Under the pieces are notes generated by a model that worked only from the letters and a program-made list of their open reading frames with translations, was not told where the DNA came from and searched no databases. The position numbers and the translations under genes are program-made. 52,843 nt of DNA from an uncultured Porphyromonadaceae bacterium. GTDB lineage: Bacteria > Bacteroidota > Bacteroidia > Bacteroidales > Muribaculaceae. Where the stretch lies: positions 1 to 52,843 of the forward strand of contig CABUIO010000014.1 of assembly GCA_902491625.1 (NCBI GenBank), read 5' to 3'. Positions 25,069 through 33,522 of this stretch are shown here, in pieces (positions within the stretch are counted from its first letter, which is position 1; each line of letters opens with the position of its first letter).

Positions 25069-25602
25069 TCATTCGGTGAGAGTGCGGTAGTCGGCCATGA
25101 AGCGGAGGAACTGGCGTGTGCCGATAGCGAGTCCGATTATGGCGCCTGCGGCTACACCTCCGATCATGTAGATGTCGCCGGTGATTGTCCAGACGAAGTA
25201 GGTGACGAGGGCTATGGCCATGGGGATGAGCACGGCCATGAACTGAAGGTGGCGCTTGCGGTAGAAGAGTGCTTTGGCTATGACCTGAGCGACGGTCATC
25301 TCCTGGATGTCGATGGATCGGATGCCCATGTAGAGCCAGTAGTCCATGGTGGAGCAGACGAGGAAGTAGACTCCGAATGAGAGCGAGAGAGGAAGGCGAT
25401 ACTCTTCCGGGAAAGTGCCGGAGAGAAACATGAAGAAGCTCCAGATGATCATGATGAAGGCTATCAGGGAGAAGCGGCGGTAGCGTCGGCTGAGGTTTTC
25501 GAGGGCTGTGGTGCGTTTGCCGCTGACTACCTGTTCGATAGCTTCGCTGTCGGGGCGGCGGAATCGGGTTTCCTGCCAGTTACGTTTGATATTTTCGTCC
25601 AT
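25069..25602 (-). CDS. Small multi-pass membrane protein next to sigma factor
   Basis: The 177-residue product has a cytoplasmic N-terminus of about 45 residues followed by four predicted helices: FSLIAFIMIIWSFFMFLSG, LPLSLSFGVYFLVCS, LQFMAVLIPMAIALVTYFVW, and MIGGVAAGAIIGLAIG. Its start lies 1 bp after the stop of the sigma factor, so it is translated from the same message. The layout is that of an ECF sigma/putative anti-sigma or effector pair, and the short charged N-terminus (WQETRFRRPDSEAIEQ) could bind the sigma factor. That role is inference. Confidence 0.72.
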   Translation of the reverse strand: MDENIKRNWQETRFRRPDSEAIEQVVSGKRTTALENLSRRYRRFSLIAFIMIIWSFFMFLSGTFPEEYRLPLSLSFGVYFLVCSTMDYWLYMGIRSIDIQEMTVAQVIAKALFYRKRHLQFMAVLIPMAIALVTYFVWTITGDIYMIGGVAAGAIIGLAIGTRQFLRFMADYRTLTE

Positions 25603-25603
25603 T

Positions 25604-26191
25604 TCAGTTTTGGTTTTTAAGTTTTTCTTTTGCGCGGGAGAGGCGTGTGGCGACTGTGTTGCGGCTGAGGCCGGTTATTTCGGCGATCTCGTCGTAGCTG
25701 TTTTCGTCGAGCCAGAGTGTGACTATGGCTTTGTCGAGCGGCGGGAGGCGTGAGATCATCTCGTGCATTTCGGCTACCATACGGAGTCGTTCAGGCGTGT
25801 CGTCGACGATGTCGGCATAGTCGGCGATATCGACTCGCTGTGGCGCCCTGCTCCGGGAGCGGATGGTGGAGACGCATGTGTTTAGGACGACACGGTAGAT
25901 CCATGTCTTCAGGGCGGCGTCGCCACGGAAGCGTCCGAGTCCCTGCCAGAGGGCTACGTAGCAGTCCTGACGCAGGTCTTCGTATTCGGCACGTGTGCGG
26001 GAGTAGCTGAGACATATGCGCGAGATCATGTCGTCATGCTGTGTCATCAGTCGGCTGAAAGCGGCGGTGCGTCGGGTCTCGACGATGTCGGGAGCGAGGG
26101 CTGCGGCAAAGCGGAGGATGGTGTCGGCGATGCGCCGGAACCAAGGCTCGACCGCGACGGTGACTGACGGATTGTTGAGTTGATATAGCAT
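25604..26191 (-). CDS. ECF-type RNA polymerase sigma factor
   Basis: This 195-residue sigma-70 family protein has region 2 at about residues 45-110 (EYEDLRQDCYVALWQGL, AALKTWIYRVVLNTCVS). Region 4 is near the C-terminus (SRLPPLDKAIVTLWLDEN, then YDEIAEITGLSRNTVATRL). No extra regulatory domain is present. The N-terminal 40 residues precede region 2 and are not typical; an internal Met49 is too late to be the start because it would cut region 2. A -7 box lies at 26255-26262. It is co-transcribed with the membrane protein downstream. Confidence 0.87.
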   Translation of the reverse strand: MLYQLNNPSVTVAVEPWFRRIADTILRFAAALAPDIVETRRTAAFSRLMTQHDDMISRICLSYSRTRAEYEDLRQDCYVALWQGLGRFRGDAALKTWIYRVVLNTCVSTIRSRSRAPQRVDIADYADIVDDTPERLRMVAEMHEMISRLPPLDKAIVTLWLDENSYDEIAEITGLSRNTVATRLSRAKEKLKNQN

Positions 26192-26254
26192 CTTTTTTCA
26201 GGAAATGTTCGATTGGTTAGTCGCGGAAAGAGGGGAAAAGTTTCAGAAGGAGGA

Positions 26255-26262
26255 CAAAATTA
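26255..26262 (-). promoter_or_regulatory. -7 box of the sigma factor operon
   Basis: TAATTTTG on the minus strand matches TAnnTTTG, about 65 bp upstream of the start codon at 26191. A primary-sigma type box suggests basal expression rather than pure self-activation. Confidence 0.5.
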
Positions 26263-26282
26263 GTGTTTTTGGGCGAAGTATG

Positions 26283-26456
26283 GAGAACCATAACGAGCTA
26301 TTTTTTCAAACCATTATTAACCATTCTTTCTAACCATCTTTAACCATAAATGGCTAACTATGGGGAACCATTTTTTTCGAACAATTAGGACCAATATCGA
26401 AGTACTAATTTCAAACCATTGCTGACCATTCTTTATAACCATCGAGAACTATGAGG
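26283..26456 (+). repeat. Degenerate AACCAT repeat array
   Basis: About 12 copies of aaccat or near variants (aactat, aacaat, gaccat) occur in 174 bp, spaced mostly 10-15 bp, in an AT-rich context between the sigma gene and the arginine operon. The array is non-coding and more degenerate than those near 49.9 kb. The 491-bp gap also holds the sigma promoter and the arginine promoter and leader. Confidence 0.6.
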
Positions 26457-26532
26457 ATCTTTTTTTGGTATTTTGGAAAACATTAAAGAGATGTTTTTTC
26501 GGGGTGGCGGGGGAAAGGTCATTTTATTTTTG

Positions 26533-26540
26533 TACCTTTG
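26533..26540 (+). promoter_or_regulatory. -7 box of the arginine operon
   Basis: TACCTTTG matches the Bacteroidetes -7 consensus TAnnTTTG. It lies 143 bp before the ATG at 26683, giving a leader of about 140 nt. No other good box lies closer to the start. Confidence 0.65.
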
Positions 26541-26545
26541 TCGCA

Positions 26546-26682
26546 ATTTTCGAGTGTGTAGACAGCTTTCCAAGGATTTACGACCGCTTGTCTGTGGGAA
26601 CAGATTCCCGCGGCTAAAGGCCAATCCACATTTTCTGACTGCATCTCTCGGCTACAACTTAATTCGGAAAACATTTATCAAC
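26546..26682 (+). promoter_or_regulatory. Structured leader of the arginine operon
   Basis: The leader of about 137 nt contains a hairpin gggaa-caga-ttccc near 26597-26611 and an enclosing gtggg / ccac pairing up to about 26630. It has no obvious poly-U tract and no Arg-rich leader peptide. It may hold a regulatory structure or operator for an ArgR-like repressor. I could not identify a known riboswitch class. Confidence 0.35.
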
Positions 26683-27306
26683 ATGGACATCAAAGAGATC
26701 AGTGTCAAGTTTGCCGAACCCGAACAGGCTAAATATGCCGACTTAATCGTAAGGCTGATTTATGAATCAGCTCTTCAGCGAGGCACCGGCATAGCCAAGC
26801 GTTCACCCGAATACATTGCCAAGAAGATCAATGGCGGCAAGAGTGTGGTGGCACTCCACGGCGAGAGACTTGTCGGGTTCAGCTACATTGAGAGCTGGGG
26901 ACATGGAGATTTTGTAGCGACTTCCGGATTGATTGTCGATCCAGAATACCGCCATCTTGGCCTTGCCGGCGCCATCAAGGCGAAAACTTTCGAGCTGGCT
27001 CGACTTCGATTTCCTTTCGCTAAACTATTCTCCATCACGACCTCACTCCCGGTCATGAAGCTTAATTCGCGCATGGGCTACAAGCCCGTGACTTTCTCGG
27101 AGCTTACAGATGATGAGGAATTCTGGCGAGGATGCGAAGGGTGCAGGAACTACGACATTCTCCAGAGAAACAACCGCAGGATGTGTCTCTGCACAGGAAT
27201 GCTCTATGATCCCAAACAGCCTCTGGCTGAGAAGGACCGCGCCAATCCTTATCTTATCAAGCTTAAGAACAGTCTCAACAAGCTGTTTCATCTTAAGCGC
27301 GTGTAA
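26683..27306 (+). CDS. GNAT N-acyltransferase leading the arginine operon
   Basis: This 207-residue protein has a GNAT fold: VVALHGERLVGFSYIESW (strands 2-3), GLIVDPEYRHLGLAGAIKAK (acyl-CoA loop in motif A), then LNSRMGYKP (motif B). The C-terminal third carries four cysteines in two close pairs, Cys151/Cys154 (CEGC) and Cys168/Cys170 (CLC), that could bind a metal. It is the first gene of an operon with all other steps to arginine but no argA or argJ, so it is the likely N-acetyl- or N-succinyl-glutamate synthase; this is inference. The ATG at 26683 was chosen because the upstream open frame covers the promoter and leader. Confidence 0.8.
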   Translation: MDIKEISVKFAEPEQAKYADLIVRLIYESALQRGTGIAKRSPEYIAKKINGGKSVVALHGERLVGFSYIESWGHGDFVATSGLIVDPEYRHLGLAGAIKAKTFELARLRFPFAKLFSITTSLPVMKLNSRMGYKPVTFSELTDDEEFWRGCEGCRNYDILQRNNRRMCLCTGMLYDPKQPLAEKDRANPYLIKLKNSLNKLFHLKRV

Positions 27307-27344
27307 GCCCTTCAATTATCAAGAAATCGAAATCACAATTCAAA

Positions 27345-28565
27345 ATGACAGACAACAATAAGAAAAAGAAGGTCGTGCTGGCCTTCTCGGGAGGTCTCGA
27401 CACCTCCTTCGCAGTAAAATATCTTTCGGAGGAACTTGGATATGAGGTTCATACGGCTATAGCAAACACTGGCGGCTTCTCGGATGCGGAGCTTGAGGCG
27501 ATAGCGGAGCGTTCGCGTCAGTTGGGCGCGGCGTCGCACACGACGCTCGACATCACTCAGGAGTACTACGCCAAAAGCATCCGCTACATGGTCGCGGGCA
27601 ATGTGCTGCGCAACGGCACGTATCCGATCTCGGTAAGTTCGGAGCGAATCTTTCAGGCGATAGCCACGATCGAATATGCCAAGAGCATCGGCGCGGATGC
27701 CATTGCCCACGGTTCGACCGGCGCCGGCAACGATCAGATCCGTTTCGACCTGACATTCCAGATCCTTGCGCCGGAAATAGAGATAATCACCCCGACGCGA
27801 GACATGACGCTGACGCGCGAGTATGAGATCGAGTATCTGCGCAAGCATGGCTATGAAGCAGACTTCAAGAAACTTGAATACTCCATCAACAAGGGGCTCT
27901 GGGGCACTTCGATCGGCGGCAAGGAGACCCTTCATTCCGAGACCACTTTGCCCGAGGAGGCTTATCCATCGCAGCTCACGGCTTCAGGCACCGAGAAGCT
28001 GACCATCGGATTCAAGGAGGGCGAGATTGCATCGGTCAACGGCGTGGAATACAGCGACAAGGTGGAGGCGATCCGCGAGGTGGAGCGCCTCGGTTCACGT
28101 TTCGCCGTGGGCCGCGACATGCACATCGGCGACACCATCATCGGCATCAAGGGTCGCGTGGGCTTCGAGGCTGCGGGGCCGATACTCATCATCGCAGCCC
28201 ACAGGATGCTGGAGAAGCACACCCTGACCAAGTGGCAGCAGTACTGGAAGGATCAGGTCGGCACATGGTACGGCATGTTCCTCCACGAGGCGCAGTATCT
28301 GGAGCCTGTGATGCGCGACATCGAGAAGATGCTCGAAAGCTCGCAGCGCAATGTCACCGGCACTGTCGAGATTGAGCTGCGTCCTTACAGCTACACGCTT
28401 GTGGGCGTGGATTCCCCTTACGACCTGATGAAGACCGACTTCGGCGAATACGGGGAGGTGAACCGCGCCTGGACGGCCGACGACATCAAGGGTTTCACAA
28501 AGATTTTCGGCAACCAGATGAAGATCTACCACAACAATCAGGTGAAAAACGGCAAAGCCGAGTAA
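27345..28565 (+). CDS. argG: Argininosuccinate synthase
   Basis: This 406-residue enzyme condenses citrulline with aspartate using ATP, the penultimate step to arginine. The N-type ATP pyrophosphatase loop VVLAFSGGLDTSFA is at the N-terminus, and AHGSTGAGNDQIRF is the citrulline/aspartate-binding stretch. Length is normal. It lies 38 bp after the GNAT gene and 11 bp before argC. Confidence 0.96.
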   Translation: MTDNNKKKKVVLAFSGGLDTSFAVKYLSEELGYEVHTAIANTGGFSDAELEAIAERSRQLGAASHTTLDITQEYYAKSIRYMVAGNVLRNGTYPISVSSERIFQAIATIEYAKSIGADAIAHGSTGAGNDQIRFDLTFQILAPEIEIITPTRDMTLTREYEIEYLRKHGYEADFKKLEYSINKGLWGTSIGGKETLHSETTLPEEAYPSQLTASGTEKLTIGFKEGEIASVNGVEYSDKVEAIREVERLGSRFAVGRDMHIGDTIIGIKGRVGFEAAGPILIIAAHRMLEKHTLTKWQQYWKDQVGTWYGMFLHEAQYLEPVMRDIEKMLESSQRNVTGTVEIELRPYSYTLVGVDSPYDLMKTDFGEYGEVNRAWTADDIKGFTKIFGNQMKIYHNNQVKNGKAE

Positions 28566-28576
28566 TAACAATCACC

Positions 28577-29542
28577 GTGAAGAATATAGGCATTATCGGA
28601 GGCGCCGGCTACACCGCCGGCGAGCTCCTGCGGCTTCTCATCAACCATCCGGAGGTGAGCGTCGCGTTCGTACATTCCACGAGCCATGCCGGCGAGCCTG
28701 TGACGAACGTCCACAGCGGTCTGCTCGGCGAGACCGACCTGACCTTTTCCGACACTTATCCCCTGAATGAGATCGACATACTCTTCCTCTGCAGCGCCCA
28801 CGGCCACAGCCGCAGGTTCTGGGAGGAGAACCCGCGCCCGGCGCAACTGCGCGTGATCGACCTCGCTCAGGATTACCGCGACGAGAGCGACGGCTACGTC
28901 TACGGACTGCCGGAGCTTAACCGCGAGCGCATCGCCACGGCGAAGTCGGTGGCCAATCCTGGCTGCTTCGCCACCGCTATACAGCTGTCGCTCCTTCCCC
29001 TCGCAGCCGCCGGACTCCTGACCGGAAGCGAGGTCAACATCACTGCGCTTACCGGCTCCACCGGCGCCGGAGTGAAGCCCGGAGCGACGACGCATTTCAG
29101 CTGGCGCAACGACAACCTGTCGGTCTACAAGCCCTTCACCCACCAGCACCTCATCGAGATCGGCGCCACGCTGCGGCGTCTGCAGCCCGAGACCTCGCCG
29201 CGCATCAATTTCATCCCGATGAGGGGTGATTTCGCACGAGGCATCTACGCCGTGACACATCTCGACTGCCCCCTTACGGAGGATGAGGCCGTGAAACTTT
29301 ACAGGGATTTCTACGCCAATGCGCCGTTCACCGTCGTGAGCGACGCGCCGGTGGATCTCAAGCAGGCCGTGAACACCAACAAGGCTGTTATCCATGTCGA
29401 GAAACATGGAGACAAGCTCCTCATAACCACCGCCGAAGACAATCTTCTGAAGGGCGCTTCGGGTCAGGCCGTGCAGAACCTCAACATCATGCTCGGCATC
29501 GACGAGCGTACCGGACTGCGCCTGAAGCCTTCTGCGTTCTGA
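28577..29542 (+). CDS. argC: N-acyl-gamma-glutamyl-phosphate reductase
   Basis: This 321-residue NADPH-dependent reductase is the third step of the acylated arginine route. The NADP-binding IGGAGYTAGELLRLL is at residues 7-21 and the catalytic cysteine is Cys130 in VANPGCFATA. The start codon is GTG at 28577. In a pathway with succinylated intermediates it would act on the N-succinyl form; the sequence alone does not decide. Confidence 0.95.
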   Translation: MKNIGIIGGAGYTAGELLRLLINHPEVSVAFVHSTSHAGEPVTNVHSGLLGETDLTFSDTYPLNEIDILFLCSAHGHSRRFWEENPRPAQLRVIDLAQDYRDESDGYVYGLPELNRERIATAKSVANPGCFATAIQLSLLPLAAAGLLTGSEVNITALTGSTGAGVKPGATTHFSWRNDNLSVYKPFTHQHLIEIGATLRRLQPETSPRINFIPMRGDFARGIYAVTHLDCPLTEDEAVKLYRDFYANAPFTVVSDAPVDLKQAVNTNKAVIHVEKHGDKLLITTAEDNLLKGASGQAVQNLNIMLGIDERTGLRLKPSAF

Positions 29543-29564
29543 CCATACCTAATCAACTACTACA

Positions 29565-30692
29565 ATGAATCTTTTTGACGTCTATTCACTCTACGATATA
29601 GAGCCTGTCCGCGGCAAGGGGAGCCATGTCTTCACCGCCGACGGCACAGACTATCTCGACCTGTACGGCGGCCATGCCGTTATATCAATCGGCCACGCGC
29701 ATCCCCACTACGTGAAGGCAATCTCCGATCAGGTCACGAAGCTCGGATTCTACTCCAACTCCGTGCAGAACTCCCTGCAGAATGAACTTGCCGAAAAGCT
29801 CGGCAAAGCATCAGGCTATGAGGATTATTCCCTCTTCCTCTGCAACTCCGGCGCAGAAGCCAACGAGAATGCCATCAAGCTCGCCTCCTTCGCTACCGGA
29901 AGGAGCCGCATCCTCGCCTTCTCAAAGGCATTCCACGGCCGCACCTCCGCAGCCGTGGCCGCGACGGACAATCCCGCGATCAGATCGCCGTTCAACGCCA
30001 CCGACCGCGTGACCTTCGTGCCGCTCAACGACATCGACACCGCACGGCGTGAGCTTGCTTCGGGAGAATATGCCGCCGCCATCATCGAAGGTATCCAGGG
30101 AGTGGCGGGAATCCACGAGCCTTCCGACACATTCCTGCAGCAGCTGGCGGAAGCGTGCCGCGAAAACGACACGCTCCTCATCCTCGACGAGATACAGTCC
30201 GGCTACGGACGTTCGGGACGTTTCTTCGCCCATCAGCGTTCCGGAATCCGTCCCGACATCATCACCTGCGCCAAAGGAATAGCCAACGGATTCCCGGCGG
30301 CGGCGGTGCTTGTCTCACCCTCCGTCGAAGCGCGCAAAGGGATGCTCGGCACTACCTTCGGCGGCAATCATCTGGCTTGTGCCGCCGCCATCGCCGTGCT
30401 CGACGTCATGGAGGAGGAGAAGCTTGTCGACAACGCCGCCGAAGTAGGCGACTACCTCATCAAAGAGCTGAAGAAGATTCCCAAAGTGAAGGAGGTGCGG
30501 GGTCGCGGCCTGATGATCGGGCTTGAAGTAGAAGGGTTCACCGGTGCCGAGCTGCGCCGCCGGCTGCTCTTCGACCATCACATCTTCACCGGAGGTGCCG
30601 GACAATATACCGTACGTCTGCTTCCCGCCCTCTCACTGAGCAAAGAGGAGGCCGATAGTTTCCTCACCGAATTCAAAAGAGTCGTAGTATGA
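29565..30692 (+). CDS. argD: N-acyl-ornithine aminotransferase
   Basis: This 375-residue class III PLP aminotransferase converts the N-acyl-glutamate semialdehyde to N-acyl-ornithine with glutamate as donor. SGAEANENAIKLA binds the cofactor phosphate, ILDEIQSGYGRSG contains the PLP-contacting aspartate, and the Schiff-base lysine is Lys237 in TCAKGIANG. Its stop overlaps the argF' start in ATGA. Confidence 0.95.
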   Translation: MNLFDVYSLYDIEPVRGKGSHVFTADGTDYLDLYGGHAVISIGHAHPHYVKAISDQVTKLGFYSNSVQNSLQNELAEKLGKASGYEDYSLFLCNSGAEANENAIKLASFATGRSRILAFSKAFHGRTSAAVAATDNPAIRSPFNATDRVTFVPLNDIDTARRELASGEYAAAIIEGIQGVAGIHEPSDTFLQQLAEACRENDTLLILDEIQSGYGRSGRFFAHQRSGIRPDIITCAKGIANGFPAAAVLVSPSVEARKGMLGTTFGGNHLACAAAIAVLDVMEEEKLVDNAAEVGDYLIKELKKIPKVKEVRGRGLMIGLEVEGFTGAELRRRLLFDHHIFTGGAGQYTVRLLPALSLSKEEADSFLTEFKRVVV

Positions 30693-31642
30693 AAAAATTC
30701 ACCTGTGTGGCAGACATCGGTCCCCTCGACAAGGCACTTGCCGAGGCTGCCCTGATAAAGAAAGACCGATTCGCGTTCACAGACCTCGGGCGCAACAGGA
30801 CTCTCCTGATGATTTTCTTCAATTCCTCGCTGCGCACACGCCTGTCGACGCAGAAGGCCGCGATGAATCTCGGAATGAACGTGATGGTGCTCGACGTCAA
30901 CCAGGGCGCATGGAAACTTGAGACCGAGCGCGGCGTCGTAATGGACGGCGACAAGGCCGAGCATCTGCTCGAAGCCATCCCTGTGATGGCCTCATACTGC
31001 GACATCATAGGCGTGCGTTCGTTTGCGGGACTCAAAGATAAGCGTGATGACTACGAGGAGCGCGTGCTGGAGCAGTTCATCCGCTATTCCGGGCGTCCGG
31101 TGTTCAGCATGGAGGCCGCCACACGCCATCCGCTGCAGAGTCTGGCCGATCTCATCACCATAGAGGAATACAAGACCAAGGCGCGTCCGAAGGTAGTGAT
31201 GACATGGGCGCCGCATCCCAAAGCGCTTCCGCAGGCGGTGCCCAACTCCTTCGCCGAGTGGATGACAGCCGCAGGATATGATCTCGTCATCACACATCCG
31301 CATGGCTACGATCTTGACCCTGCGTTCACCGCCGGAGCCACGATAGAATACGATCAGGCGAAGGCTCTTGAAGGCGCCGATTTCGTCTACGCCAAGAACT
31401 GGTCGGCATATGCCGATCCCAACTACGGCAAAGTACTCTCCACCGACCGCGCCTGGACTGTGGACGCCGCGAAGATGGCGCTCACCGACAATGCCTTCTT
31501 CATGCACTGCCTCCCCGTGCGCCGCAACATGATCGTGACCGACGACGTGATAGAGTCGCCTCGCAGCCTCGTCATCCCCGAGGCCGCCAACCGCGAGATC
31601 TCGGCACAGACAGTGCTCAAACGTATGCTTGAAGCGCTATGA
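30689..31642 (+). CDS. argF': N-acyl-ornithine transcarbamylase (ArgF' type, likely succinyl-specific)
   Basis: This 317-residue transcarbamylase belongs to the ArgF' branch that carbamoylates N-acyl-ornithine, not free ornithine. The carbamoyl phosphate loop is NSSLRTRLS (residues 45-53), and HCLPVRRN near the C-terminus holds the catalytic cysteine. The substrate-deciding position is Glu in Xanthomonas acetylornithine carbamoyltransferase and Pro90 in the Bacteroides fragilis succinylornithine enzyme. It is Ala90 here (MDGDKAEHLLEA). Loss of the glutamate favours the succinyl form, by published single-residue swap work. The gene overlaps argD and argB by four bases each. Confidence 0.93.
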   Translation: MKKFTCVADIGPLDKALAEAALIKKDRFAFTDLGRNRTLLMIFFNSSLRTRLSTQKAAMNLGMNVMVLDVNQGAWKLETERGVVMDGDKAEHLLEAIPVMASYCDIIGVRSFAGLKDKRDDYEERVLEQFIRYSGRPVFSMEAATRHPLQSLADLITIEEYKTKARPKVVMTWAPHPKALPQAVPNSFAEWMTAAGYDLVITHPHGYDLDPAFTAGATIEYDQAKALEGADFVYAKNWSAYADPNYGKVLSTDRAWTVDAAKMALTDNAFFMHCLPVRRNMIVTDDVIESPRSLVIPEAANREISAQTVLKRMLEAL

Positions 31643-32427
31643 GCGGCGAGATGATTAATGTGGTGAAGATCGGCGGCAACGTCATCGACAGTCCGCAGGC
31701 GCTCGAAAAGTTTCTGCGCGACTTCGCGGCTATGACGGGACGGCGCATCCTCGTGCACGGCGGCGGCAAGGAGGCCACACGCCTGAGCCGCGCCATGGGC
31801 GTGGAGACAAAGATGATCGAGGGGCGCCGCGTCACCGACCGTCCCACTCTCGACATCGTCACTATGGTCTACGCCGGACTAATCAACAAGCGCATAGTCG
31901 CGATGCTCCAGAGCCTCGGATGCGACGCCGTTGGACTCACCGGCGCCGACGGAGGCAGCATTCCGGCGCGCCGCCGTTCCGCCGAGCCTGTGGACTATGG
32001 ATTCGTGGGCGACATTGACGCAGCAAAGGTTGACTCAGACTTTATCGGAAATCTGCTTGACAGCGGCGCCGTGCCGGTGTTCTGCGCCATCTGCCACGAC
32101 GGCGCGGGCACGCTGCTCAACTGCAATGCCGACTCCGTGGCAGCCGCAGTCGCACGCGGCGCCGCAAGGCTTGCTCCCGTGCGCCTCACCTACTGTTTCG
32201 AGAAGCCCGGCGTGATGACCGATCCCGACGACGACAGCAGCGTAGTACCGCTCGTCACACCCGAGATCTTCGCGGACATGAGGCGCGAAGGGACAGTGGC
32301 CGGAGGAATGATTCCGAAGCTTCAGAACGCGCTGGAGTGTGCCGCCGAGGGTGTGGAGGAAGTGAGAATCTGCAACGCCGAGGCATTGCTGCGCGACGGC
32401 GGCACAATCGTGAAAGCGAAGCCATGA
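31639..32427 (+). CDS. argB: N-acyl-glutamate kinase
   Basis: This 262-residue amino-acid kinase phosphorylates N-acyl-glutamate. The VVKIGGNVIDSP lysine loop, the VHGGGKEATRLSRAMG glycine-rich loop, and the ADSVAAAVARGAARL region near the nucleotide site are all visible. The N-terminal extension seen in arginine-inhibited (hexameric) kinases is missing, which suggests a dimeric form without strong arginine feedback; this is inference. It overlaps argF' and argE by four bases. Confidence 0.94.
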   Translation: MSGEMINVVKIGGNVIDSPQALEKFLRDFAAMTGRRILVHGGGKEATRLSRAMGVETKMIEGRRVTDRPTLDIVTMVYAGLINKRIVAMLQSLGCDAVGLTGADGGSIPARRRSAEPVDYGFVGDIDAAKVDSDFIGNLLDSGAVPVFCAICHDGAGTLLNCNADSVAAAVARGAARLAPVRLTYCFEKPGVMTDPDDDSSVVPLVTPEIFADMRREGTVAGGMIPKLQNALECAAEGVEEVRICNAEALLRDGGTIVKAKP

Positions 32428-33518
32428 CAGAGAATCGGCATCCACATCTCGACCGCTGTGTCGAACTCCTGCGGCGACTCGTCGCCGTGCCCTCCTTCTC
32501 GCGCGAGGAGAGCGCCTCCGCCGACATCTGGGAGGATTGGCTCAAAGCTTCCGGTGCCGGGAATGTGGAACGTCTGCACAACAATGTCTACGTGCTCGGC
32601 GCCGGTTATGACCCCGCGAAACCCCTGCTGATGCTCAACTCCCACCACGACACCGTGCGTCCCGCAACCTCCTACACCCGCGATCCCTTCTCTCCAGACA
32701 TCGCCGACGGCAGAATCTACGGACTTGGCAGCAACGACGCAGGAGGATCAGGAGTGGCCTTGGCGTCGACCTTTCTCGACATGCAGTCGCGGGAGAATCT
32801 TTCTGTCAATCTGCTCCTTGCCGTCACCGCCGCCGAAGAGGTCATGGGGGAGTACGGAATGAGAGCATTCCTTCCGCATCTCGCCGGACGCGGACTCACA
32901 CCCGACATGGTGATTGTCGGCGAACCGACAGGAATGCAGCCCGCCGTGGCTGAGCGCGGACTCTTAGTGCTCGACGCCGTTGCCTCAGGCCGCTCCGGAC
33001 ATGCCGCCCGCGACGAAGGCGTCAACGCCCTCTACCGCGCCCTTGACGACATAGAGGCGCTGCGGCATTTCGCGCCGCCGAGGGTCAGCGAGGTGTTGGG
33101 GCCGATAAAGGTCAGTGTCACCATGATCAATGCCGGGACGCAGCACAATGTCGTGCCCGACCGGTGCAGCTACGTCGTCGACGTGCGCACCACCGACGCC
33201 TACAGCAATCCCGAAACCGTAGAACTGCTGCGCAAGGCCGTGAAATGGAGCGAGCTGACGCCGCGCTCAACAAGGGTGCACGCCTCCGTGATTCCTGCGA
33301 CGCATCCGCTCGTGAGAAGTGCAAAGGGTCTGGGGCTGACACCGTTCGTCTCCCCCACGACCTCCGACATGGCGCTCATGCACGGCATCCCTTCGCTCAA
33401 AATAGGTCCCGGCGACTCGGCACGCTCCCACTCCGCCGACGAATATCTGCGTCTCGACGAACTCGACGAGGCCCTGAGAATCTATCCTCAACTTATCCGC
33501 AACATCAAACTTCCGTAA
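32424..33518 (+). CDS. argE: M20-family deacylase, arginine operon (ArgE-like)
   Basis: This 364-residue zinc amidohydrolase removes the acyl group from N-acyl-citrulline or N-acyl-ornithine. Metal ligands are visible in LNSHHDTVRP (His), GSNDAGGSG (Asp), AAEEVMGEYG (Glu-Glu) and the C-terminal GPGDSARSHSADE (His). In the ArgF' route it acts after carbamoylation. The ATG at 32424 overlaps the argB stop; an earlier in-frame ATG lies inside argB. argH follows after 4 bp. Confidence 0.93.
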   Translation: MTENRHPHLDRCVELLRRLVAVPSFSREESASADIWEDWLKASGAGNVERLHNNVYVLGAGYDPAKPLLMLNSHHDTVRPATSYTRDPFSPDIADGRIYGLGSNDAGGSGVALASTFLDMQSRENLSVNLLLAVTAAEEVMGEYGMRAFLPHLAGRGLTPDMVIVGEPTGMQPAVAERGLLVLDAVASGRSGHAARDEGVNALYRALDDIEALRHFAPPRVSEVLGPIKVSVTMINAGTQHNVVPDRCSYVVDVRTTDAYSNPETVELLRKAVKWSELTPRSTRVHASVIPATHPLVRSAKGLGLTPFVSPTTSDMALMHGIPSLKIGPGDSARSHSADEYLRLDELDEALRIYPQLIRNIKLP

Positions 33519-33522
33519 AGAT

